A stretch of 25,067 nt of DNA, from assembly GCA_029747585.1 (NCBI GenBank), contig JAPEVF010000668.1:1-25067 (forward strand). The letters are read 5' to 3'. The translations under genes were made by a program, and so were the position numbers. The notes beneath the pieces were generated by a model that was given only the letters and a program-made list of their open reading frames with translations, had not been told where the DNA came from and made no database searches. The stretch comes from Pleurotus djamor. Taxonomy: Eukaryota > Basidiomycota > Agaricomycetes > Agaricales > Pleurotaceae. Of this stretch, positions 9,910 to 19,399 are shown piece by piece. Each line of letters starts with the position of its first letter. Within the stretch, counting starts at the first letter, position 1.

Positions 9910-10640
9910 CTTAACTTACCTCTGCTCTGTACTGCTTTCTGCTCCTCTGTATACCTATCTCACCGTGCGCAACAGTTTCCCTCCAGATAACTACGGGAAC
10001 GCGTGATGTACCGCTCCACCTCGTACACCGTACGCCAATGGTTACGACAATACGGACTTGCGTCGAATTGGGGTTGTTCTTCTTCCTGTGCAACAACCTC
10101 TTTGTCGAGGCCGGCCAGTGCGAATGGTCGTCCGTCACAAATCTCCCGGAATTAGTGCCAGCCTAACCGAGCAGCGGCGTCGATGTAGATCCAGCCTTAA
10201 CTGTACGCTGTCATCGTGTGGGCTCTGCATGTTGCATCGACGACCTGAACGACGATAGATGGTTAGTTTGAGCACAAGCCCAAGACTGTTCCTTAGGCGT
10301 CCACACCACAGGTCCACATTTTCATGCTCCGCGGCCTTTCTTGAATGGTCAACAATTAGATCTGTGTCAAATCTGTGTCGACCCAGCAAGGTCGAAGACT
10401 TTCTTTCGCATCGTGAGTGCATTCTCTCATGCGCTACTCAGGGCTAATATCGACTCTCTATGGCTAGGCTAACTCATGACGCACCCTTTTTGCCCAATTT
10501 ACACGACGGAACCTCAGAAATTCCGTGTTGTCATGTCAGAATTCGTTGCAAACTCGGTTGCGCCTGCATTTTTGTGAGTACAAGCAATTCACAATAGCAC
10601 TGAAACGACGTACGCCTATATCTCGCTTACTAGGCAGGGA
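9910..10640. other. Intergenic with a decayed duplicate of 3790-4188
   Basis: No gene is supported. 10200-10420 shares short ordered runs with 3790-4000 (see that entry). The long plus-strand frame from 10646 is not a single gene: it reads through the first introns of the VHGGSA gene. Confidence 0.35.
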
Positions 10641-10682
10641 TTACATTGTCTCTCCACCCTGTAGAAATGCAAGTCAATGAGG

Positions 10683-10698
10683 TCCGATTTTCGGTTCC
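10683..10698 (+). promoter_or_regulatory. 16-base element shared by the B/C and D promoters
   Basis: tccgattttcggttcc occurs here and at 19148-19163 without mismatch, although the surrounding upstream DNA has diverged. It contains the inverted repeat CCGA-ttt-TCGG. It lies 186 bases before the ATG at 10884 and 237 bases before the ATG at 19400. A TATAAA at 10787-10792 follows, 97 bases from the ATG. It may be a regulatory site or only a well-preserved piece of the duplication. Confidence 0.4.
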
Positions 10699-10883
10699 AC
10701 TGTGCGACTCCACAAGCTGCTCAGTGTTTGTCTATATCCAGCGTGATGTTAGATGTCTTCAGGGAAACCCCAACTCCACGGGATCATATAAACAACTCAC
10801 TTCCAGCGTCGAAGTGAGTGCATCAACTAGCCTCTTACCTTCTTCTTTTACATTGTCTCACAGATCTTTTTCTCATTTTCAAG

Positions 10884-13101
10884 ATGACTCACGCACTCGC
10901 GAAACGCAAGGTGGAAGAAACTTGTCGCCGGGGAGACGGTCATGGACACTACCAGGGTCAAGAGCGTCGCCCGCCAAGATACGTGGACAAGCTCATGCCT
11001 CCGAATGGAACCTCATTTTATCGCTCGTACGTTCTTCCCCTTCCTCTCTTAGAAGCACTCACTCATGGATTGACGGTATCCTTACATCCAGTCAAAGTTT
11101 CACGCCTGTCAACGGGCCTATTACGGACAAATCACAGAAGACATTTCTGGACCTTCAATGGAACATTGACGCGCATGTCTACGTCGTTAGAGCCGTTCCT
11201 GGTGATGACTTCGTGACGAACGGCGGCGCCGTCTTCGTCGCTTTGGTCCATGGTGGTTCAGCGAAGACGGGAACCCCCGCTAACTCGTCGCTCGAGTACA
11301 GGTATACCGTAACTGCAAAGGGTGCAGAAAGAGCTATTACCCAGCTACCTCCCTCCAACACCGGCGTGGTCAATGAGGATAATACGAACTGTATGTCCTT
11401 CTCTCTTCCCAGGCTTTCTCTAGGATCATGGATGCGCTTGCTCACATGCTTTAAGATCCGATTAAATTCACCCAAGAGATGCAGATGTTCCGTCAGAACG
11501 CGACCGAGGCGTTCACGTTCCCGGCTCAGTATGAAAATAGTATTGATTATTATAAGGGCGAGCAGACTGGGATTGTTCAAGGGAATGGTGTTCAGTGGTC
11601 AACGAAATTGGACAAATCGGTGGGAGATTTATTTCGATTGAAGGATTCCAAGTCCCCGCTTACCCTTTGATACTATGGTAGATTGATACCGGTGCGAACT
11701 TCCCATTTGGTGGATTCTCCCTCTTCCGGAGCGACTCGCTCGACCCTATTCCCTTCGGTAAGCTCCCCTCGTTTCAAAGTCACGAATCAGTTAAATGACC
11801 TGACTTGGCGTGGCCGTGCGCAGAATGTACCGCAGCTGTCTACCAACAACATGAGACCGAGTGGCCTTCAGGACCTGTCAGTTGTATTTTCATCCAGTCC
11901 ATCTCTACTACTTTTCTTACGAAGGGCTCTCCCCAATACTTAGACTTTGAAAGCTTCGCAAACGGCGATTATCAATATTGATATCCCTTTGAGCAGATAT
12001 AAGACTGTGAAAGATCGCTGTCGACACGAAGGTGGACAACATCGAGAGCTCGAGCGTCCCCTTCCAAGGTACTTGAACCGGCTTAGGCCTCCATATGGAA
12101 CCTCCTTCTTCCGCCTGTACGTATCTCCATTTTCACCTCCCCTCTCTCAAACACCAATCCACCTACCAACACCAACTAACACTACCTCCAGTCAAACCTT
12201 CACACCTATAAGTGGTGGCATCTCGGACATCACAGTATCGAACTATCTAAACCTTCAATGGAACATCGACGCGTATGTCTATGTTGTCGGAGCCCTGCCA
12301 GGCGAGGAGTTCGCTGCGAATGGTGGTTCTGTCTACATTGCTTTAGTGCATGGCGGTTCAGCCTCGGCCGGACGCCCTGTTATCCCATCGCATGAGTATA
12401 GATACTCAGTGACGCCGAAGGGTGCGGGAAGAGCAATAACTCAGCTGCCTGTATCTAATACAGGCGTCGTTAATGGCGACAATACGAATTGTATGTGACC
12501 TTTTTTCTTTTCGCTGTGCTCGCACTGTCTAACACTTTTTATACAAGATCCGATCGTGTTCTCTCAGGAAATGCAGATGTTCCGTCAAAACGCGACTGAG
12601 GCGTTCACCTTTCCGGCACAGTACGAGAGCAGCATCGACTACTATAAGGGAGAGCAGACGGGGATTGTCAAGGGGAATGGTGTCCAGTGGTCAACAAGGT
12701 TCGATACAATGGTATGGGCGACATAATCCTATCAAGAGGATTTTGAATTCTGACGCACAAGGTTTCGTAGCTCGGCTACTTTGAAAACATCCCGTTCGGT
12801 GCATTCTCGCTCTTCCGAAGCGACTCCCTCGACCAATTATCCTTTGGTCAGTACCCTCCAGCTTGAAATACCCTAGATGATCGCAAGTATCTGACATCGA
12901 GCAGAATGCACCGCAGCTGCCTACCAATGGTCCGACATGCCTCTTGCATCTGTGAGTCAACTGTCTATCTCTATCCGTTATTATTCCGTTATTATTACTG
13001 AACACTTCCACCTTTGATAGAGCTTGATGGCTTCGCGGTCGGCGACTATCACTATTGATCTTCCCCTCAGTCGATACGAGCGAAGGGATTCAAAGCTTTA
13101 G
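10884..13101 (+). CDS. Two-unit VHGGSA-family fusion protein, units B+C (11 exons, 524 aa)
   Basis: Exons: 10884-11026, 11092-11390, 11456-11619, 11682-11757, 11824-11876, 11944-12116, 12192-12490, 12548-12711, 12771-12846, 12905-12951 and 13021-13101 (TAG). All ten introns are GT..AG and every phase fits, giving 525 codons with stop. Unit B spans residues 1 to about 265 and unit C about 265-524. Both repeat the family blocks: PP.GTSF, QWNIDA.VYVV, FVALVHGGSA or YIALVHGGSA, AITQLP.SNTGVVN, QMFRQNATEAFTFPAQYE, QTGIV.GNGVQWST, FSLFRSDSLD, ECTAA.YQ. The sixth exon carries both the last exon of B (ending near DIPLSRY) and the first exon of C (PRYLNRLRPPYGTSFFRL), with no stop or start between. 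The exon length and phase pattern repeats almost exactly between units (299, 164, 76 bases). There is no signal peptide. Function unknown; likely beta-rich (inference). Confidence 0.85.
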
Positions 13102-13486
13102 GACATAACATACAATGTCTGGATGTACTCGGGACGACGTCATGTTCTCATTCAAATCTGGTAAATGTAAACTGCTTTATGTTGATATACATCGGCTTCC
13201 AAGCAAGGTCAGAAGCTGAGGTGGCTTGAGCGTGTTTTTTCTAACGGCCAGCCAACGAAACCGGGAGTGTACTGGAGTATGATGCATTTCTGCTCGAGTC
13301 TGACTTTGCAATCATTGAGTTGGTTCTCGCAGCAGCACCAACTTCCAAGTGCGAGCGACTGCCATAGTTTGTGAGGAAGTGATGCTTTCGCAAGGGAGTC
13401 TTGGTCAGCCTATCGCCTCTTCTAAGGAGATCTAGGCAGAGGTGGGAAGTCTAGAAATGGTGAATGGGGCGCGATAGTGATAGTGG
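13102..13486. other. 3' flank of the B/C gene up to the retroelement
   Basis: No gene recognised. Short frames around 13230-13350 are open but have no family features. The element below inserted at the right edge of this stretch. Confidence 0.35.
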
Positions 13487-13491
13487 TGGGC
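13487..13491 (+). repeat. Target-site duplication, left copy (TGGGC)
   Basis: TGGGC directly precedes the left LTR and recurs at 18630-18634 directly after the right LTR. Five bases is the usual duplication for Ty3-type integrases. Confidence 0.9.
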
Positions 13492-13749
13492 TGTAGCGGA
13501 ACCATACCCGTTATGGTAAATCCTACTTCGAGTCACTCCTGTACCCCTCGCTCCTCCTTAGTCTCTCTTTCTTTGCTAGTATAGTGTAAATAGTTGACAG
13601 TCATCATGTAGATAACTTGTATAAAGCCGTAGGCTCTCTGGTACTAGAGAGAGCAGCGTACTTAGAATACAGACGATTTACCCCTGTCATTTGTAACGAG
13701 CAACGTTCGTGTGGTGTGACCTATCCCTAATAAGATAGCTCCCGTCACA
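13492..13749 (+). repeat. Left LTR (258 bp)
   Basis: Starts TGTAGCGG and ends GTCACA. It contains a TATA-like tataaag near 13620 and a hairpin (GCTCTCT 13633-13639 pairing with AGAGAGC 13648-13654). The right end can fold: TGTGAC..GTCACA encloses CTATC..GATAG. Confidence 0.95.
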
Positions 13750-13966
13750 TATTTTTGACAGAAACATCTCGTCTCGTATTTGCTCTCTCATCTCACCCGT
13801 ATCTTATCGACAAAACCGAACATCTTTCCTATCCTTTCTCTTATCTCTACTCCTCGGAAATCTCTGGTCTGATCAGCCTAGGTCTCCGAATAATAATATT
13901 TAGTTAAGTTTCTCTCTTCTTTCTTAGTTACTAAACCCCGGGTATACCTATAGGTGCGAACGAGAA
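13750..13966 (+). other. Leader of the retroelement
   Basis: About 217 bases, CT-rich, between the LTR and the ATG. There is no obvious tRNA-complementary primer site beginning TGG right after the LTR. A self-priming site cannot be excluded. Confidence 0.6.
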
Positions 13967-16900
13967 ATGGCTAGCAACGTTAACGACAACGTTCCTACCT
14001 CTCCGGCTCAGGCTGTGCCTGGCGCCTTTCTCGTAGATATTTTTGATAGTGAGTCCCCTTGGACTGCTCTTCCTGACAGTACTGCCGATGGTCTCAGCCA
14101 TCAGATCGCTGCTACGACGCCACAAGCAAGTGTGGACGCAGCGAGGACTCGTGACGGGCTCGCTACCCCACGAGAGACTCCTTCCCACGCGAGGGAGACC
14201 CGCAACGACAACGACGCCGTTGTGGAGCCGAGTGAAGATAGTATCTCCGTGGCATCCACGATGGATCCCGAGAACCTCAGAAACCCTTGGAGAGTGGTAG
14301 GTAGGGATGGCCGTCCAATTCCGGGCCCTGTTCCTCCTCGACCAGCTCTCGACCCCAGCATCCAATCGACTATTCGGTCCGCCGTAGGTTCTTTGGGTGT
14401 GGCCGACCGCCGAACTATTCAAAATCGGTACAATGCACTTGTTGTGTCTTCCCCGATGGCGAATGAGGATGACGGAAATGCGCCGCCAGTGGCTGTGGAC
14501 AAGGGAATGAAGATTAATCCACGCGAGAGGGGTGAACCCATCTTGAAGCTTGGAGATGGTAACTCTAAGCCTCGAGATGCGGGGAACCCGTTTGGATACA
14601 CGGTGGAGCAGTTGAGGCAGCAGGAGAGGGAGCTGAACTTTTGGAACAGCTGGGACCCTGCCGCCGCATCTTCTCCTAAGACTTCGGATTTACCTACTTC
14701 GAGTGCCAGAGGCGCGGAAGCTACAACTTCTGCACCAAAGGTCCCTGTAGTTGGTAGTTCTAAAGTCAATAATCCGTTTCGTGTATCTTCGCACCCAAAT
14801 GACTTGAATCTACATGACATAATGAGTCTTGTTGGGGGATTAATCAAAGAGAACAACAAGCAGCTCCTGCAGAAGTTTGAAAGGCAGTTGAGCATTCATC
14901 AAGAGACTTCCGAGCACAAGAAACATGTATCCTTCACTCCTGAGGTCGCGCCTAAGGAAGAACCAAGTTCTATAAGGCTTACAGAAGATACATTTGATAA
15001 GTCTCGGACTACTAGTCTAGGTATGGCGGAGGGCGCGAGATCTTCCACTCAACGCTACGTTCCGAGGAAGGCCTCTCGTCCCGACGCTATTGTCTCCGAT
15101 GATTCCCATCTTGGGAAATTGTTTCAGAAAGTGCGTATGCGCAGCGCGAGTCGCAATTCGGTTGGTCCTTCTTCAGACTATGTTGACCCTGGTGATGGTG
15201 GTGGAGGTTGGCCGCCGTCACGGGGAATAAGTGGTTCGAGGAAAGGTCGCCTGGACGTGAAGGCTAAGGTTGAGAAGCCAAAGGTTTGGGATGGTTCACC
15301 TAAACTTGAGGTCTTCAACCGATGGATGCGCGAAGGTTTGGACTACCTGGAGGATTTGGGTACTGAACCATATGCGGAGGTTCGTACTTTGGCTCGTTTT
15401 ACGGAAGGGAAAGCCCAGGCTTTCTACCAGTCAGTGGTCGCCGACGATATCGACAACTGGGATCTCGAACGGTACCTTCGAGAGGTGTTCAATGCGTGCT
15501 TCCCGCCGGATTTTCGTCAGAAGCAGCGTCGTCGCCTGGAAACTTGTTATCAGAATGATATGTCGGTTAAAGAGTTCGCAGCTCACGTTAGGGAACTGGC
15601 TAACTCCGTAGGTGGTGTGGATGAACGGCAAGTCATCATTCACCTTTGGCGTGGCTTAAACGCTCCGCTAATTGACGCGTGTGGTCGTGCGAGGCTGAAC
15701 TCCGAGGATGCGACCTGGGATGAGGTGGTGGCCGAAGCTGAGAACGAGGAGGTCGTACTGCGGAACTCTAATTCTCGGAATCAGAATCACCACGGTGGTC
15801 TAAGGAACTCTTCCTCTGTAGATGAGGAGTTGGAGAGCTCCGATCAGTTCAGTTACGAGGAGTCGTCGCCGGAAGCCATAGGTACTTTAGGTGATGGTTC
15901 TTCGGGCTACCAGAGTCAATCTTCACGGTTGGATAATGGTGATCGAGGACCTGCTCAAGTGTCAATGAGTCCGCAGGAACGACAACGGTTGCGGTCAGAA
16001 AGGAAATGTTTCACCTGCAAGCAAACAGGACATATCTCGCGACATTGTCCCGATTTGACCAACGCCGCGGCCATCCCGAGCAGGGATGCTCATTCTCCTG
16101 GATTACGCATCAATAACATTGACTTTGCTGCTTTTGTTGTTGATGAGTACGTACCGGACGGCGATAACTTGCTGGATTTGGGTATGTTAGGCAATCACGT
16201 TGAGGCAAGTTCAGGAAATTTCGAAGGGTCGGATGGCAACTTCGACTCGACCGTGGACAACGAGGAACCTGTGGACGATTTTGAGTCCATCGATGAACGT
16301 TGGTTTCAATTTCTGAGCTTGACCTATCCGGATGGTCGTGTAGGAGACGTGGGTGCAAACGCGCAGACCTGGATGCTAGAATTAGGCCGAGAGTTTGGTT
16401 TTATAGGTGACGAGGTGGTCGACTTACCGTTAGACGCGCTTCGTTTCGCTATCGATCCTATCTCCGAGTTCTCGCACTCAGTCTGGGATCGAGGCCGCGA
16501 TCTTTCGTTCACTATTCGTTCGTCACGTCTACGAGACCCAGATTTCAATATCTGTGGATGGTATAACAAGAAATTGCGTACTCTCTTCAATGTGGATGGT
16601 CGTGACGTCAAAACATCTGACATCTTTGCGGATTTTCGAGTGAATCCAGTAGAGTTCAACACTCGAGCTTGCTTAACTGTTGCTCGGCGTGATTTGGATC
16701 GACTAGGGTTGTTATTTGATGTTTCTCCTGTGGAAGGACGAACTGACGTGTGGCGTATCGTGGATCGCGGATCGCGTACTGTGGCTGAGGCTGCAGGGTC
16801 AATACTTCTCAGAGATCGCTTGGACTTGGTAGGCTGGTTTTCGAGCCATTCATCGCCGATCGATGAGGAGGGCGTGCGACATGCTCATGAGCTTGTCGAT

Positions 16901-18343
16901 GTCGCTGATTTGAGGGTGTTCACGGATCCGGAAGATGGTGGTATGGACCGCGCACTGGACGCGCTTGCGGAAATGCTGGTGTCGACTGCTGTTCGTGGTG
17001 AGTTAGCTTGGTCAGGAATGCAGATCGACCATGGAAAGCTACCTGCAGTTCAGCGAAACGCGTCTCAGATCAAGGGGGGTGAACGTACCTTACCGTCATC
17101 TGTGGTCGTGACCGTGAATGTTAACGGCCGATCTGCGAGAGCCCTTCTGGACTCTGGTTCGATGGGAGACTTCATGTCTATGTCGCTAGCAGATCAGTTG
17201 GGGGAAAGCTCTAAGATTGCTATGGGGAGACCCATACCTTCGCAGCTCACAGTTCAAGATTCTTGTTTCGAGGTGAAATACTCTTGCCGCGCGAGATTGG
17301 AGTACCTAGGAATTGGTGAGAATCACATGTTCGACGTGATTAATATCAATAACTACGATTTGATACTTGGAACATCTTGGTTGTTGCAGCATCCCAGCGT
17401 GGTTAGTGGGATTTCCGGGCGCAACGTTATCGGCTCAACGGAGAGTCTACCAATGGGTGGACCTGACTCTGCGAGGGCAGCACTTATATCCGAGGAACAC
17501 GACGTGGAGCGTCTCGCACGTGAACGGGTCGAGCGAATTTTCGACTGGGAGCGGCCAACGGATCGGCGCTCGCTGTGTGCGTTCCTAGGTTTGGTCGCCT
17601 TTTTTGCTGATGAGGTCGATGGCATTCGAGTTCGTGTGCAAATGGATGTGCTTTCCGGCCTCACACGCAGCAACATGCCGTTTCGGTGGAGTCCTACTCA
17701 TCAACGCGCATTTGATGAGGTGAAGGTGCTAATTGGAAGTCATCAGCACCGTGGTCATTCGGTGTCTTATGTTGATGAAGGGGTTATGGAGTGCTCACCT
17801 CTGGAGGGCGTGTCTCTGGAGATGTATTCCATCAAGGCGGCGGAACGTAATTTTGCTGCTGCGTTTGCGAAGTGTGAAGAAGGAAATGAGTTCGTTCTCA
17901 ACGGTCCTAGAGAACGAACGGAGGGCAAGAGCAGGGAAGAGAACGGCGTTGCAGATGGGAACAATGAACAAGTCGGTGACGCGCCGACGTTTGATCCGAT
18001 CATTGATCCAGCGCTGGCACTGGTCCCTGAAAACGTGGAAACGGAGGCGGAAGCAAATTTTGCAGTTGCACCTGTGGTCAACGCGCTCCCTCCTGCAGTT
18101 CCTCCTCTTCCCTTCCCCACTACTGCTCAACGACGACGTAAACTTGCGGGCAGCGACTTTGCTCGTATCCGCAGACATTCAGATCCTCAGATCTGGTGTT
18201 TCCGGGCTGATGAGATGGGAGGAGAAGTTGAAGGACTTGGCTGGGAGGCTGAGGGATTAGAGAATATCAAGCGGTTTGCAAACGTTTCCGAGTCCGTCAA
18301 TGGGTTTCTCGACGCGAATCTGCAAGATCCCGTTCATTTGTGA
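13967..18343 (+). CDS. Gag-protease polyprotein of the retroelement, RT mostly deleted (1458 aa)
   Basis: One unbroken frame from gaaATGgct to TGA at 18341. Residues 1-430 are low-complexity and basic/acidic. Residues 435-620 are a Ty3-type Gag capsid region (KVWDGSPKLEVFNRWMREGL, then FPPDFRQKQRRRLETCYQND). The zinc knuckle CFTCKQTGHISRHC has C681, C684, H689 and C694. About 700-1030 is an unrecognised acidic region. The retroviral-type aspartic protease is ALLDSGSMGDF (D1062-S-G) with flap-side ILGTSW at 1133-1138. About 1185-1250 resembles the end of an RT domain and its connection (IFDWERPTDRRSLCAFLGL, then PFRWSPTHQRAFDEVK). AERNFAAAF near 1290 resembles the start of RNase H. The RT palm with its YxDD motif, the rest of RNase H, and integrase are missing, yet the frame stays open. 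Gag should assemble virus-like particles in which the RNA is packaged (known for the family). Confidence 0.9.
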   Translation: MASNVNDNVPTSPAQAVPGAFLVDIFDSESPWTALPDSTADGLSHQIAATTPQASVDAARTRDGLATPRETPSHARETRNDNDAVVEPSEDSISVASTMDPENLRNPWRVVGRDGRPIPGPVPPRPALDPSIQSTIRSAVGSLGVADRRTIQNRYNALVVSSPMANEDDGNAPPVAVDKGMKINPRERGEPILKLGDGNSKPRDAGNPFGYTVEQLRQQERELNFWNSWDPAAASSPKTSDLPTSSARGAEATTSAPKVPVVGSSKVNNPFRVSSHPNDLNLHDIMSLVGGLIKENNKQLLQKFERQLSIHQETSEHKKHVSFTPEVAPKEEPSSIRLTEDTFDKSRTTSLGMAEGARSSTQRYVPRKASRPDAIVSDDSHLGKLFQKVRMRSASRNSVGPSSDYVDPGDGGGGWPPSRGISGSRKGRLDVKAKVEKPKVWDGSPKLEVFNRWMREGLDYLEDLGTEPYAEVRTLARFTEGKAQAFYQSVVADDIDNWDLERYLREVFNACFPPDFRQKQRRRLETCYQNDMSVKEFAAHVRELANSVGGVDERQVIIHLWRGLNAPLIDACGRARLNSEDATWDEVVAEAENEEVVLRNSNSRNQNHHGGLRNSSSVDEELESSDQFSYEESSPEAIGTLGDGSSGYQSQSSRLDNGDRGPAQVSMSPQERQRLRSERKCFTCKQTGHISRHCPDLTNAAAIPSRDAHSPGLRINNIDFAAFVVDEYVPDGDNLLDLGMLGNHVEASSGNFEGSDGNFDSTVDNEEPVDDFESIDERWFQFLSLTYPDGRVGDVGANAQTWMLELGREFGFIGDEVVDLPLDALRFAIDPISEFSHSVWDRGRDLSFTIRSSRLRDPDFNICGWYNKKLRTLFNVDGRDVKTSDIFADFRVNPVEFNTRACLTVARRDLDRLGLLFDVSPVEGRTDVWRIVDRGSRTVAEAAGSILLRDRLDLVGWFSSHSSPIDEEGVRHAHELVDVADLRVFTDPEDGGMDRALDALAEMLVSTAVRGELAWSGMQIDHGKLPAVQRNASQIKGGERTLPSSVVVTVNVNGRSARALLDSGSMGDFMSMSLADQLGESSKIAMGRPIPSQLTVQDSCFEVKYSCRARLEYLGIGENHMFDVININNYDLILGTSWLLQHPSVVSGISGRNVIGSTESLPMGGPDSARAALISEEHDVERLARERVERIFDWERPTDRRSLCAFLGLVAFFADEVDGIRVRVQMDVLSGLTRSNMPFRWSPTHQRAFDEVKVLIGSHQHRGHSVSYVDEGVMECSPLEGVSLEMYSIKAAERNFAAAFAKCEEGNEFVLNGPRERTEGKSREENGVADGNNEQVGDAPTFDPIIDPALALVPENVETEAEANFAVAPVVNALPPAVPPLPFPTTAQRRRKLAGSDFARIRRHSDPQIWCFRADEMGGEVEGLGWEAEGLENIKRFANVSESVNGFLDANLQDPVHL

Positions 18344-18360
18344 GTTTGTTCCACAAACTC
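18342..18360 (+). repeat. Perfect hairpin across the Gag-protease stop codon
   Basis: GAGTTTGT, three-base loop, ACAAACTC. The left arm overlaps the TGA stop and the right arm ends 11 bases before the right LTR, next to the purine-rich run. Confidence 0.5.
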
Positions 18361-18371
18361 AGGAGGGCGTA

Positions 18372-18629
18372 TGTAGCGGAACCATACCCGTTATGGTAAA
18401 TCCTACTTCGAGTCACTCCTGTACCCCTCGCTCCTCCTTAGTCTCTCTTTCTTTGCTAGTATAGTGTAAATAGTTGACAGTCATCATGTAGATAACTTGT
18501 ATAAAGCCGTAGGCTCTCTGGTACTAGAGAGAGCAGCGTACTTAGAATACAGACGATTTACCCCTGTCATTTGTAACGAGTAACGTTCGTGTGGTGTGAN
18601 CTATCCCTAATAAGATAGCTCCCGTCACA
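18372..18629 (+). repeat. Right LTR (258 bp)
   Basis: Same length and ends as the left LTR. One substitution is visible (18582 region, taacg against caacg) and there is one N at 18600. Confidence 0.95.
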
Positions 18630-18634
18630 TGGGC
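18630..18634 (+). repeat. Target-site duplication, right copy (TGGGC)
   Basis: Matches 13487-13491. Confidence 0.9.
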
Positions 18635-19399
18635 GGAGCGCTTTGGGCGCTTATCACCATCTCGTCGTTTCCGTCCCACTCCCAACTCGTTTTTGAGCCG
18701 TTTTCCTCAGCTTTGAAGACCGCCACGAACCAAGACGTGGCGGACAGAAAGGTCAGCCAAGTCTTCTGCAATTCCGGATGTTATTAACTAACTTTGAGTC
18801 AGAACTTCCTGAAACCTTCCAAGGATTCGGCTGACCACAATTCTGGTCGTTGCATTGCGCTGAACTACTGGCCAGCATGGACCCGGTCAAAAAGCACTTT
18901 CAGGAACCCTTGATTGGAGGATTTTTAGAGATCTGGTCAAGGCTCTATGGCCTTGGAATGATTTTATCGGCTGAAATAACGGACGCTTTCCGGATTTCTC
19001 TGCGGAGAATTATGTGAGTAACTCCAAAAATGTTCGAGGTCACTCACGCCTAAAGCATAGCACCGATGCCTCAGAAAAGACGAGGTCCAGGGTCAAATAC
19101 CATATCTTGCTTTGCACTGTACGGTGTGGAAACGGATGTCCATAATCTCCGATTTTCGGTTCCGCTACACGGTATCGCTTGAAGGTTGGCTCTCAGTGTC
19201 CCCGACGCGGTGGATAATTCGCCATACCCAACTCGGTGGCATATGTTGACCAAGAGCATTATTCGGCATAACAAACCTCTGGAAAACATAAATAGCCTTC
19301 TCGCAGCGCAAATGTGAGTTCCTCACCCAACTTCAACTTCAGTCGTTCATTTCGAACAGTCATCCATAGACTACTTTTTATCAACGCCTTTCAGTCAAG
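18635..19399 (+). promoter_or_regulatory. Upstream region of VHGGSA unit D
   Basis: No gene is supported in this 765-base stretch. It holds the 16-base element shared with the B/C gene (19148-19163), a TATA-like cataaatag near 19289, and a leader with a possible 5' intron (gtgagt at 19315). A dyad flanks 18720: ccgccacg..cgtggcgg. Confidence 0.4.

Larger units (their letters stand above)
13487..18634 (+). mobile_element. Ty3-type LTR retroelement, internally deleted, with target duplications
   Basis: A complete insertion: TSD, 258-base left LTR (13492-13749), internal region with one long frame (13967-18343), 258-base right LTR (18372-18629), TSD. The LTRs differ at one base I can see (cgagcaacg against cgagtaacg) plus one unread base at 18600, so the insertion is young. 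The product has Gag, a CCHC knuckle and an aspartic protease, but the reverse-transcriptase catalytic part and integrase are absent. The element must therefore have moved with enzymes from a relative, which makes it non-autonomous. It separates the B/C gene from unit D. A purine-rich run (aggagggcg) before the right LTR fits a polypurine tract. I could not identify the primer-binding site after 13749. Confidence 0.93.

Noticed and set aside
10646..11641. A 331-codon plus-strand frame
   Set aside because: It reads through two clear introns (11027-11091 and 11391-11455). The spliced model keeps all family motifs in phase.
13750..13775. Primer-binding site for the retroelement
   Set aside because: The bases after the LTR do not match the 3' end of any tRNA I can recall, and I found no convincing self-priming match in the LTR.
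13931..14422. Antisense frames across the Gag region
   Set aside because: They are shadows of a long, clearly coding frame; no splice or motif support.
18600..18600. Unread base N in the right LTR
   Set aside because: A sequencing or assembly ambiguity, not biology. It does show that the right LTR may be slightly less reliable.
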